Shown: piece by piece, positions 41,167 through 49,956 of the stretch
Layout: every line of letters begins with the position of its first letter
Position numbering within the stretch: position 1 is the first letter of the stretch
Assembly (NCBI RefSeq): GCF_029323795.1
Contig: NZ_CP119758.1
Span: forward strand, 1,488,001 to 1,552,000
DNA: 64,000 nt
Direction: 5' to 3'
Source: Zobellia alginiliquefaciens
Lineage (GTDB): Bacteria > Bacteroidota > Bacteroidia > Flavobacteriales > Flavobacteriaceae
The notes under the pieces: generated by a model
The model's input: only the letters and a program-made list of their open reading frames with translations
Databases searched by the model: none
What the model was told of the DNA's origin: nothing
Translations under genes and position numbers: made by a program

Positions 41167-41556
41167 ATGGTACTAAATATTATTACAATAGGATTAAAAT
41201 TACTGAGCGCTTATGCGATGTTTACATTTGCCCTTCCTAAACTACGTGGCTTAGCGGTAAGCGTAAAATCATTTACACAATTTGGCGAAGTTTTAGGTAT
41301 TAGCGGTAAAGGTTTTATGCACTTTACCGGTGCATTAGAATTGCTAACTGCATTGATGTTATTGGCTTCTGTTTTTTTAAGTGAAAAAGTAGGGAACATT
41401 ACTACAATAACCGGCTATATATTGCTATTTGGCACTATGGCTGGAGCGTTGGTTACCGAATATTTTATAAGAGAAACTCCTGTGCCTATGTTGGTAAGCC
41501 TAGCTATTACGTTACTGCTTATTGCAGTTTCGCAATTGGTTATAAAGTTGATATAA
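41167..41556 (+). CDS. DoxX family membrane protein
   Basis: The 129-residue protein has four membrane segments: IGLKLLSAYAMFTFALPKL, FMHFTGALELLTALMLLASV, ITTITGYILLFGTMAGALV and MLVSLAITLLLIAVSQLVI. This is the DoxX-like pattern with the FTGALE motif at the start of helix 2. Some DoxX proteins help transfer electrons from quinol in detoxification. It follows the peroxiredoxin-like gene by 23 bp, so they are co-transcribed. A strong hairpin follows at 41595. Confidence 0.88.
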   Translation: MVLNIITIGLKLLSAYAMFTFALPKLRGLAVSVKSFTQFGEVLGISGKGFMHFTGALELLTALMLLASVFLSEKVGNITTITGYILLFGTMAGALVTEYFIRETPVPMLVSLAITLLLIAVSQLVIKLI

Positions 41557-41594
41557 GAAGAATGTTTATATACGTTCTTATATTTATAAAATAG

Positions 41595-41640
41595 AACATC
41601 ATGACCATTATAGCTAAAACTATAGGTGTCATGATGTTTT
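41595..41640 (+). terminator. Intrinsic terminator after doxX
   Basis: AACATCATGAC (41595-41605) and GTCATGATGTT (41628-41638) are perfect complements, with an inner TATAG/CTATA stem, followed by TTTTAATTG. It ends the AraC-MFS-peroxiredoxin-DoxX group. Confidence 0.8.
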
Positions 41641-41787
41641 AATTGATTTACTAAATTCCCAGTAAAATCTCTATTCAGTTCATTTTTATTAAATTAGTTA
41701 ACCGTATATAATGTTGTAGACCTCTACTCATCACTATACCTGCTCACTGAGCTGCTAGGAATACTAATCGCATTAATAAGATAGCAA

Positions 41788-42165
41788 ATGAAAGTTACTG
41801 CAGAGAAAAATGAAAAGGTTGCAAATATGATATTTGCCTCTATTTATCCGCTATACTTAAACAGATTAGTGAAAAATGGGCGAACAAAAGAAGAACTCAA
41901 CCAGGTGTTAGAATGGTTTACCGGTTTTGATGAAGATACATTACAGGCACTTATTGATGAGAAGATAACGTTTAGAACGTTTTTTGAAAAAGCTAAAATT
42001 CACCCCAATGAATATTTGGTCAAAGGTGTTGTTTGTGGTTATCGCATTGAAGAAATAGAGGAGGAGTTTGAAGTATACAAACGCTGCAGGCAAATGGAAA
42101 AGCTTATTGATGAATTGGCGAAAGGTCGTAAAATGGAGAAGATTTTACGCGTAGAAAAAAAATAA
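41788..42165 (+). CDS. DUF2200 family protein
   Basis: The 125-residue protein matches DUF2200: VANMIFASIYPLYLNRLVKNG, followed by RTKEELNQVLEWFTGFDEDTL, then RTFFEKAKIHPN and VKGVVCGYRIEEIE. The family is widespread, cytoplasmic and uncharacterised, typically about 115-120 residues; this one has a charged tail. It has its own space with a 231-bp gap upstream and is followed by 650 bp of decayed sequence. Confidence 0.88.
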   Translation: MKVTAEKNEKVANMIFASIYPLYLNRLVKNGRTKEELNQVLEWFTGFDEDTLQALIDEKITFRTFFEKAKIHPNEYLVKGVVCGYRIEEIEEEFEVYKRCRQMEKLIDELAKGRKMEKILRVEKK

Positions 42166-42819
42166 TTCCAGCTTCAAAAGCATGTAAAAATTCTTTTTAG
42201 AATTTGGCTGAAGATGCAGCTAATTTTTTACTCCAAAAAGAAGACATAACCTTTAAAGAATTAATCTTCACTACATAAGATAATCGGACTGAATCTAAAG
42301 GTCTAACAATGATAGACGGTGCTCATAATTTTAATGAAGTTTATCTTACTTAAGCAAACTCCAGAGCACTACTTTTTTACAGCACATAAAATCTGTAAGG
42401 TATAATAGATGTACTTGCTATATATTGGTGAGGTCAGGAATGAAACATATTGACCTTTACTATTGTATAAAAATTGTACATCAGGACAATTACGCAAATC
42501 GTTAGATTCTCCTACAAATTAGTTTTATATTGCAGTAGCATTTACAGTGCACACTCCCCCTATATTTTAGTAACAAAACAGCTATACGTACGCGTTACGA
42601 CATGCATTGCTATTACGAAATAATTGTACTAATAGATATAGCCAATTATCGTTTTTCAATATAACCAACCCGTAACCGATGATAAAATTCTTTAGAAAAT
42701 TAGACAAAACTTACTTTCAGAAGGAAATATTAGAACAAATAAGTCTAAATGAAATCATAGCCAACAATTTGCAGGCTACGCTTATATACTAAACGATAAC
42801 CACTATTAAAACTAATCCT
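42166..42819. other. Decayed intergenic region
   Basis: About 650 bp hold no full gene. The first 200 bp have short in-frame pieces that read like protein (AEDAANFLLQKEDITFKEL; TMIDGAHNFNEVYLT) broken by stops, which suggests degraded copies of a DUF2200-like or similar gene. From 42679 there is a small intact frame described separately. No RNA gene is recognised. Confidence 0.5.
42679..42792 (+). pseudogene. Remnant of a MIKFFRK-type (DUF6090-like) protein
   Basis: The 37-codon frame starts MIKFFRKLDKTYFQKE, closely resembling the start of a large family of flavobacterial membrane proteins that begin MIKFFRKIR and continue into a membrane helix (AIGEIILVVIGILIALQ). Here the helix is missing and the frame runs NEIIANNLQATLIY to a stop, so it is most likely a leftover of an N-terminus joined to other sequence. 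Confidence 0.5.
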
Positions 42820-44865
42820 ATGGAAGCAAAATTTGTAATTAAAATTTTATCGCTTTTTGTAGCGCTTATAAGCATAAGCTGCAAAAGTGATAGTAAAGAA
42901 GAAAGTAAAGAGATTGTACTTACCTCCGGAGTTTTAAAAGAATATATGGATACTGCTGTGAAGCCCGGCGATAATTTTACTGCTTTTGTTAATGGCACTT
43001 GGATGAAAGATACTGAAATTCCTTCAGATAAATCATCTTATGGTATTGGATACATACTTCATGAAGAATCTGAAGATAGTGTAAAGGAAATTATAGAGGG
43101 TTCAGCAGACGGAGAATTTGAAAAAGGTACAGATGAACAAAAAGTAGAAGATCTTTACAAGTCATATATGGATCTTGATACAAGAAATCAATTAGGTGTT
43201 TCTCCTTTACAACCTGAATTTGACAAAGTTGATTCAATAAATAATTATGATGATTTGGCCTCCTATTTTGCCTATGCTAATAAATATGGCATTAGCATGC
43301 CAATAACTTTATTTGTATACCAAGATTTAAAAAAACCAACTGTTTATACCGTATATACTTACCAAGGAGGTTTAGGATTGCCAGATCGTGAATATTATCT
43401 TAAAGATGATGATCGTTCCAAAGAGATTAGAGCAAAATATATTAAACATGTTGAGAAAATGTTTGATTTAGCAGGTTTACCTTCTGCTGAAAAAGCTTCT
43501 GAAACAATAATGTTGATTGAAACAGCAATTGCAGAAAAGCACTTAGAAAAGGAAAAGACCAGAGACTTAGTTAGTTTGTATAATATGTTTCCAACGGATA
43601 CGCTTTCTAACATTATGCCGAATTTTAATTGGGCGGGCTACCTTGAAGAAGCTGGCCTAAAAGATGAAAAAAATCTTGGGGTATTAATGCTGGATTACAC
43701 AAAAGCTTTAGACAAAATCATTACATCCACTAACATTGAAGATTGGAAAACCTATTTAAAATGGAGTGCCCTTAACACCTATGCCTCGCGTTTAAGCAAA
43801 GCAATTACAGATCAAAATTTTGATTTCTATAGCAAGGAATTACGTGGCATACCAGAGGAAAGACCCTTATGGAGACGTGGTGTTTCAACTGTAAATGGCA
43901 CTTTAGGAGAAGTGGTCGGTAAAATTTATGTGAAAAAACACTTTCCACCAGAAGCCAAAGAAAAGATGGAAATATTAGTGTCAAATCTTTTAAAAGCCTA
44001 TGAACAAAGTATTAAGGAACTTGATTGGATGAGTGCTGACACCAAAAAAGAGGCTTTAGATAAACTAAGCAAATTTACTCCTAAAATAGGGTATCCAGAT
44101 AAATGGAAATCTTATGATATAGACGTTAAAAAGGAGGACCTTTTTGGTAATTTACAAAGAGCATCTTTGATGGAATACAATCGTGAACTGGCTAAATTAG
44201 GCCAACCGATTGATAAAACTGAATGGGGTATGACACCTCAAACAGTGAATGCTTATTATAATCCAACATTAAATGAGATCGTATTTCCGGCGGCAATTTT
44301 ACAACCTCCGTTTTTTGATTTAAATGCTGAGGATGCCATAAATTATGGATCAATTGGAGCGGTTATTGGACACGAAATAGGACATGGTTTTGATGATAAA
44401 GGAAGTACTTTTGATGGAGATGGTACAATGAGAAACTGGTGGACAGAAAATGACCTAGAAGAATTTAAAAAACGAACATCAGCTTTAGTATCTCAATATG
44501 ACTCATTTGAAGCTTTACCTGGTTTACATGTGAATGGTGAGTTTACCCTAGGCGAGAATATAGGAGATCTTGGTGGCTTAAGCATCGCCTTAAAAGCATA
44601 CAAAATTGCATTGAATGGTAAGGAGTCGCCTGTTATGGATAATTACACCGGAGAGCAACGTTTATTTATCGGATATGCGCAATCTTGGAGAAATAAAATC
44701 AGAGATGAGGCCTTACGAGTGCAAATTAACACTGATCCTCATTCTCCAGCCAATTTTAGGGTAAACGGAGTGGTCAGTAATATTCCAGAGTTTTATTCAG
44801 CCTTTAATGTTCAGAAAGGTGACTCCTTGTATTTAGCACCAGAAAAACGAGTTAAAATATGGTAA
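42820..44865 (+). CDS. M13 family metallopeptidase (neprilysin/PepO-like) lipoprotein
   Basis: The 681-residue protein has a lipoprotein-type signal (FVALISISCKSD, Cys21). The M13 zinc site is intact: HEIGH at 518-522 in VIGHEIGHGFDDKGSTFDGDG and Glu579 in GENIGDLGGL; the upstream NAYYNPTLNEIVFPAAIL is the family substrate motif, and the C-terminal Arg-His region ALRVQINTDPHSPANFRVNG is present. It cuts peptides on the cell surface or in the periplasm. It is followed closely by an alpha/beta hydrolase and an S15-type hydrolase, which suggests peptide use. Confidence 0.94.
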   Translation: MEAKFVIKILSLFVALISISCKSDSKEESKEIVLTSGVLKEYMDTAVKPGDNFTAFVNGTWMKDTEIPSDKSSYGIGYILHEESEDSVKEIIEGSADGEFEKGTDEQKVEDLYKSYMDLDTRNQLGVSPLQPEFDKVDSINNYDDLASYFAYANKYGISMPITLFVYQDLKKPTVYTVYTYQGGLGLPDREYYLKDDDRSKEIRAKYIKHVEKMFDLAGLPSAEKASETIMLIETAIAEKHLEKEKTRDLVSLYNMFPTDTLSNIMPNFNWAGYLEEAGLKDEKNLGVLMLDYTKALDKIITSTNIEDWKTYLKWSALNTYASRLSKAITDQNFDFYSKELRGIPEERPLWRRGVSTVNGTLGEVVGKIYVKKHFPPEAKEKMEILVSNLLKAYEQSIKELDWMSADTKKEALDKLSKFTPKIGYPDKWKSYDIDVKKEDLFGNLQRASLMEYNRELAKLGQPIDKTEWGMTPQTVNAYYNPTLNEIVFPAAILQPPFFDLNAEDAINYGSIGAVIGHEIGHGFDDKGSTFDGDGTMRNWWTENDLEEFKKRTSALVSQYDSFEALPGLHVNGEFTLGENIGDLGGLSIALKAYKIALNGKESPVMDNYTGEQRLFIGYAQSWRNKIRDEALRVQINTDPHSPANFRVNGVVSNIPEFYSAFNVQKGDSLYLAPEKRVKIW

Positions 44866-44934
44866 CGGTTCAAATCCATTGGCTTACAGCATATATAAAA
44901 AAAAGCGAAAATATAAATTGAAGGAATTATTAAT

Positions 44935-46044
44935 ATGAAAATTTTAAAGAAAATCGGAAAGTGGTTTCTGATTTTATTGGGATCACTTGTTGCATTTATT
45001 TTGGTTGTACTATTAATCATCCGAATCAACAGTTCTGGAGACGAAGAACCTTTTTTAGATGATAATGGAAACGTTCTGCCAAATAGTATTGCTACCCACG
45101 AGGATATGGTAATAAATGGCGCTTCCCAAAGGGTCACTATTAGAGGAAAAGACAAGAACAACCCTGTTTTGTTAATAGTACATGGTGGTCCGGGCTATCC
45201 ATTATTACCGGTGATCTATAAACTCTCAGGGGCTGATTTGGAGGACCTATTTACAGTTTGTTATTGGGATCAAAGAGGCTCCGGACTTGGCTATGATGAG
45301 AGCATCCCGGATGTATCCATTACCCTAAATAACATCGTAGATGATGGTATTTATCTTTCCGAATACTTGATAAAGACTTTTAACAAGGAAAAAATATATA
45401 TTGAAGGGACTTCTTGGGGCAGTGCTGTAGGCGCATTTATTGTTCAGAAAAGACCTGAATTATTCCATGCGTACATTGCAAGTGGTATGGATGCAAATAA
45501 TACACTTTCAGAACCATTGTCTTACGATTTTGTAATGGCGAAAGCACAAGAGCATAATGATACCCTTGCAATCAAACAATTAAAACAAATTGGAAGACCG
45601 CCTTATGTAAAAAACTCAAAAAACAGTGTTTCCGAAGCCTATGCCATAGAGCGAGGCTTGGTTCAGAAATATGCGCCCTTAAATCAAGAGTTTGGCTATG
45701 GCTTTTTGGTAGATATGTTCATGGATAACGGCTTAACGTTCACAGAAAAATTTACGGATATGATGAATAGTCCCGACTCCTATTATCCTGCCTCCAAACT
45801 ATTAGAATCTACTGCTATGAATTTAAATTTAATGCGGGATGTCCCAGAGTTGAAAGTGCCATTTTATATATTACATGGAGACAATGACCATTTTACCGAA
45901 ACTTCAGTGGCAAGGGCGTATTTTGATTCGATCATTGCACCTTCAAAAAAATGGTTTTTATTCGAGAATGGAACACATGGGGTACAACTTGAATATCCGG
46001 AAAAATATCGTTCAATATATAGTAATGAAATAGTAAAGAACTAA
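44935..46044 (+). CDS. Alpha/beta hydrolase (proline iminopeptidase-like), membrane-anchored
   Basis: The 369-residue protein begins with a membrane anchor (WFLILLGSLVAFILVVLLII, residues 12-31). The hydrolase core has the oxyanion motif LLIVHGGPGYPLLPVIY, CYWDQRGSGLGYDES, and the nucleophile Ser160 in IEGTSWGSAVGAF; the C-terminal His is in FENGTHGVQLEYPEKY. HGGPG and WDQRGSG are signatures of proline iminopeptidases, so removal of N-terminal Pro from peptides is plausible. It lies between two peptidase genes in the same direction. Confidence 0.87.
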   Translation: MKILKKIGKWFLILLGSLVAFILVVLLIIRINSSGDEEPFLDDNGNVLPNSIATHEDMVINGASQRVTIRGKDKNNPVLLIVHGGPGYPLLPVIYKLSGADLEDLFTVCYWDQRGSGLGYDESIPDVSITLNNIVDDGIYLSEYLIKTFNKEKIYIEGTSWGSAVGAFIVQKRPELFHAYIASGMDANNTLSEPLSYDFVMAKAQEHNDTLAIKQLKQIGRPPYVKNSKNSVSEAYAIERGLVQKYAPLNQEFGYGFLVDMFMDNGLTFTEKFTDMMNSPDSYYPASKLLESTAMNLNLMRDVPELKVPFYILHGDNDHFTETSVARAYFDSIIAPSKKWFLFENGTHGVQLEYPEKYRSIYSNEIVKN

Positions 46045-46076
46045 ATACGATGTTCTCATTTTAAAACACCTAGAAA

Positions 46077-47837
46077 ATGACAGCAAAAAGATTTTTACTC
46101 ATATTCTTTTTCCTTTTGTCCTTTCAATTAGGTTTCTCGCAAGCAGATAATGTTAAGTCTCATTACGTACCTGCGGTCAATGGAACCAAATTGGCTATGG
46201 ACGTTTACTTTCCAGAAAATTATAACAATCAAAAACTTCCCTTACTCTTTGAGTTTACCCGTTATTGGAGAGGCAAAGAAGACCCAAAAACAGGAAAGCC
46301 AATTGCCTCACTCAGTAAACGGGACAAATATTTTCTGGACCATGATTACGTCCTCGCAAAAGTTGATGTCAGAGGAACAGGTGCCTCATATGGGGTTCGT
46401 ACTGGAGAATACACGCCTACGGAAGTAAAAGATGCTTGGTACATTGTTGATTGGGTCGTAAAACAACCGTGGTCCGATGGTAAAGTGGGAGCCTATGGCA
46501 CCTCTTACTCCGGAACAACTGCAGAGCTTTTATGTGCAACCCAACACCCAGCTATTAAAGCCGTAATTCCTGGGTGGTCAGATTTTGATGTATATGAAAG
46601 TCCTTCTCGACCCTATGGAATGCTTGCATCAAGTTTTATAGCACCGTGGAGTCAATATGTTAATTGGTTGGACCAAAATTCCGTAGAGAATCTAGGTGTA
46701 AGTGTGAGGCGTATAGGTACTAATATTCCAATTGATGCCATCAAAGAACATGAAAACAATCCAATCGTATTGAAAGCTCTGACAGCATCACCATACAAGG
46801 ATTCCAAATTTGGGGATTTTAAATTCGAAGAACTTGACCCTTTGCATTGGAAAAAAGAAATTTCGGAATCAAATGTACCTATGCTCGTTCTTACCAGTTG
46901 GCTTGATGCCGGAACCGCTGAAGGCACTTTGTTAAGATTACAGCATTTTACCCATCCCCAGAAAGTTGTAATGATGCCTACTTCACATGGAGGAGGGTCT
47001 CATGCTAGCCCATTTATTGTTTCTGACAGTATTGTCGACCCTGTCCCTTCGGTGGCTGAACAACTTAGACTGCAACTGGACTTCTTTGACCATTACATAA
47101 AGGGGAATGACAAAAATGTTGAAGATTGGCCATTAATTAAGTATTATAATTTTGGAGAAGAATCATTTAAACAATCCGATATTTGGCCACCAAAGGGGCA
47201 AGAAAGAATTAAATACTATTTAGATACCCACGGAAAATTAAATACTTCATCCCCTAATGAACACCAAGGTAAGGATGAATACCTCGTTGACTTTTCGGTA
47301 AGTACCGGTACAAACAATAGGTGGACAACCCAAATGGGAAAATCCATTCTTAATCTCGATCATCGCAATGCCGCCGATTCTTTAATGTTAACGTATACAA
47401 CCGCACCTCTTGCAGAGCCTCTTCAAATTACAGGAACACCGGTAATCTCCCTCAGTCTGTCGTCCACACACGAAGAAGGGAGCATTTTTGTCTACTTGGA
47501 AGATGTTGATCCAACTGGAAAAAGTAGATATATCACCGAAGGAGGGCTTTTGCTCGAACATCGAAAATTATCCGAAAATGATATGTTCAAGGAGATACCG
47601 TATCATTCATTTAGAAAATCAGATGCATCACCAATTCCCATTGATAAAATTGAAGAAGTCCGTTTTAAATTACATCCAACATCTATTCTCATCAAAAAAG
47701 GACACGCTATAAGAATTGCGATTTCCGGGGCGGATAAGGACACATTTGACAAAGTTCCGGCCGAAGGAACTCCAACTTTAAGCATCTACAGAAATAAAAC
47801 GAATTCATCTTTTTTAGAATTACCAATAGTGAAATAA
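46077..47837 (+). CDS. CocE/NonD family hydrolase (X-Pro dipeptidyl-peptidase S15 type)
   Basis: The 586-residue protein has a signal peptide (FFFLLSFQLGFSQ). The S15/CocE core shows VDVRGTGASYGVRTGEYTPTE, the nucleophile Ser143 in GAYGTSYSGTTAELL and the acid/His positions in LTSWLDAGT and SHGGGSH. The C-terminal jelly-roll PepX_C domain (residues about 370-586) includes PLQITGTPVISLSLSSTHEE. Such enzymes cleave X-Pro dipeptides, esters or glutaryl groups. With the M13 peptidase and the PIP-like hydrolase it makes a likely peptide-use group. Confidence 0.92.
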   Translation: MTAKRFLLIFFFLLSFQLGFSQADNVKSHYVPAVNGTKLAMDVYFPENYNNQKLPLLFEFTRYWRGKEDPKTGKPIASLSKRDKYFLDHDYVLAKVDVRGTGASYGVRTGEYTPTEVKDAWYIVDWVVKQPWSDGKVGAYGTSYSGTTAELLCATQHPAIKAVIPGWSDFDVYESPSRPYGMLASSFIAPWSQYVNWLDQNSVENLGVSVRRIGTNIPIDAIKEHENNPIVLKALTASPYKDSKFGDFKFEELDPLHWKKEISESNVPMLVLTSWLDAGTAEGTLLRLQHFTHPQKVVMMPTSHGGGSHASPFIVSDSIVDPVPSVAEQLRLQLDFFDHYIKGNDKNVEDWPLIKYYNFGEESFKQSDIWPPKGQERIKYYLDTHGKLNTSSPNEHQGKDEYLVDFSVSTGTNNRWTTQMGKSILNLDHRNAADSLMLTYTTAPLAEPLQITGTPVISLSLSSTHEEGSIFVYLEDVDPTGKSRYITEGGLLLEHRKLSENDMFKEIPYHSFRKSDASPIPIDKIEEVRFKLHPTSILIKKGHAIRIAISGADKDTFDKVPAEGTPTLSIYRNKTNSSFLELPIVK

Positions 47838-47993
47838 AAAATGTGCAAAACAATGGTAGCTGGTGCACAACCGCATAAAACTATAAACCATAGCAATATT
47901 ATTGCCATGAAACCTACCTTGCAAAATCGATTGAAGAAAAAACCGGTTTAATAAGAAATAGACTTTAACCGTTGTATCACCCTCTATAAAAAC

Positions 47994-48042
47994 AACAGCC
48001 GACACCAAGTTGTTGAATCGCAACTTTAGGTGCCGGACTGTT
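47994..48042. terminator. Bidirectional terminator between convergent genes
   Basis: AACAGCCGACACC (47994-48006) pairs with GGTGCCGGACTGTT (48029-48042) with one bulge. An inner perfect AAGTTG/CAACTT stem closes an eight-base loop. A-rich sequence to the left and T-rich to the right suit both the S15 hydrolase (plus) and the cytolysin-like gene (minus). Confidence 0.75.
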
Positions 48043-48079
48043 TATTCTAAAAAAGTAGTTCCCCTAAACTTTTTAGAAT

Positions 48080-49651
48080 CTAATCTTCTTTTACGCTAAT
48101 GGTTTTACAAAACCCTAAAAAATCCTTTTCAGAGCAGTAGACCTTAAAGTCCCGTTCACTACTCAGGTATTTCAGGTGAAATTCTCCCATACGGTCCCAC
48201 TGTAATAGGACATTTTGCAAATCAAACTGCACATACACATCATGGGCGCCATTTGGCGGACTTTTTGCAACTCGTTTATCGTTATTTACCGTGTAATACC
48301 CTGTTTGGGTTACGTTATTGGTTCCCGCACTTTTATAAATGAATCGGAAACGGGTATCGTAGTTGGAATCGTTTACCACAACAATATTCTCATGGTCGTA
48401 TTTAAAAGTACCACAGGTCTCAATGTTATAATCTGTCTGGTAGCCCATCTTGGCGATGGTATTATCCTTTAGGTATTTTACGGTATAACCTACCGGTGCT
48501 CCCGGGTTTTCCCTATTGTATTCGGCACTTTCCTCAATTACGTAATACAAACCGCCCTCCCCTTCTTCCAGACTGTTTCCGGTAATGACCTTGGTAGCTA
48601 CTTTGGCATTTCCTCCAATGGCCACCACATTAAAAGTTGATTCACGAATTACTTTCTCATAGTTTACATCTATTTCGCCCTTAATAGATTTAGCTTTAGT
48701 AGCATAGTCCAACACGGCCTCAAGGTTAACTTCGGTAGTGGTATCGGTGGTCTCCATACGGATCATAATAATTCTACCATATTGCACGGAACTTACGTAT
48801 GCTGGCGGGTTCTCCTCGGAAATCAAGGACTGGAGTCCACTAACAGTCGCCTCACTACCAAATACGGCCGCAGGGCTGTCGGGGGTTTCTGCGACTACAT
48901 CATAGTACACCTGTCTATAAAGTGCTGCTGCCACTCTTTTTTCGGTACTCTTGGAATAGTCAAATTGGGACTCAAATGAAGAACCAGTGGCCCAATCGGC
49001 ACTTACCTTTAAAGACAAGCTCATCTGTTCGCTCGTATAGACCGATGTTTTCTCAAAATAGGTGTCGGCATCAATGGCATAGCCTTGCGTGGCAACATCG
49101 GAATTCCAATATTCCAAAGCTTTATCAATTTCTGCTTGAGTATTTTGATAATTAGGCTCGTCTATCAAAAGGTTTCCACCATCACCAATTCCTGGCAGCT
49201 CCACCCTTAATTTGACCGGAGCTTTATCTACTTGTAGAGGTTGCGGTGCGCCCTCTATTAATACTTTATTACCCAAAACCAAGGCTCCAGGGTAGATTAC
49301 CCCTAAAGTGGGATCGAACATCACCACATTTTCAAAATTGGATCGGATGTCATGATAAACCGTTTTGCATTCGGTTATATAGCCCTTATCGGTATTTTTT
49401 AAAGGATTCCCTTCGTTGGAGGTGCTTCCGGTAGAGGTCTGAACATTTAAGAGTTCGCTGGGATCATAATTTAATTGCTTGATCCAATCATTGATTTTTC
49501 CGGTTTCTTCTTTACTTAAAGTGTCTTTAGCTATTGGTTCTTCAACCAACGGCTCTTTGATATCTGAACTTTCATCTTTACTACAACCTACAATTAGCAG
49601 GAAAATTAGGAACACGTACAACTGCCTGAAATGGAATGGTCTTGTTTTCAT
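48080..49651 (-). CDS. Cholesterol-dependent cytolysin-like (thiol-activated cytolysin family) lipoprotein
   Basis: The 523-residue protein has a lipoprotein signal (LIFLLIVGCSKD, Cys23) and an acidic linker. Residues 60-420 follow the CDC D1-D3 layout in order: IKQLNYDPSELLNVQ, TLGVIYPGALVLGNKVLIEG, LRVELPGIGDGGNLLIDEPN, AAALYRQVYYDVVAETPDSP, ENPPAYVSSVQYGRIIMIRM, NVVAIGGNAK (the Gly-Gly hinge at 346-347) and ENPGAPVGYTVKYLKDNTIA. The last 100 residues are beta-rich like domain 4, but the Trp-rich undecapeptide (ECTGLAWEWWR) and the cholesterol Thr-Leu pair are not seen; Cys506 and Cys515 could form a disulfide. Such pore-forming CDC-like proteins exist in other Bacteroidota. Being lipid-anchored, it may be released or act at contact. 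Confidence 0.88.
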   Translation of the reverse strand: MKTRPFHFRQLYVFLIFLLIVGCSKDESSDIKEPLVEEPIAKDTLSKEETGKINDWIKQLNYDPSELLNVQTSTGSTSNEGNPLKNTDKGYITECKTVYHDIRSNFENVVMFDPTLGVIYPGALVLGNKVLIEGAPQPLQVDKAPVKLRVELPGIGDGGNLLIDEPNYQNTQAEIDKALEYWNSDVATQGYAIDADTYFEKTSVYTSEQMSLSLKVSADWATGSSFESQFDYSKSTEKRVAAALYRQVYYDVVAETPDSPAAVFGSEATVSGLQSLISEENPPAYVSSVQYGRIIMIRMETTDTTTEVNLEAVLDYATKAKSIKGEIDVNYEKVIRESTFNVVAIGGNAKVATKVITGNSLEEGEGGLYYVIEESAEYNRENPGAPVGYTVKYLKDNTIAKMGYQTDYNIETCGTFKYDHENIVVVNDSNYDTRFRFIYKSAGTNNVTQTGYYTVNNDKRVAKSPPNGAHDVYVQFDLQNVLLQWDRMGEFHLKYLSSERDFKVYCSEKDFLGFCKTISVKED

Positions 49652-49956
49652 TTTAAAAGTTATTTAGGATTCAACAGCCCTAAACTACCTCATAATCAAC
49701 ATGAAACATAAAAACAAGTATGGACAAAGCATGGACAAGCATCAAAAAACGCTTCAAATAATTATAGAATTCACATTTATAAACTTTTATAATACAAAGC
49801 TTAAATTATTGTTTTTCAAATACTTACAAATTAAAATTTATATAGCATCTTCCTACAATGTATAGACTAGACATGGACCAGCGTATTTTGGTGATGGACA
49901 AATCCTATTTAGCAAGCTCATTTCTTTTTATCTTTCCCATACCTAATCCAACCGTT

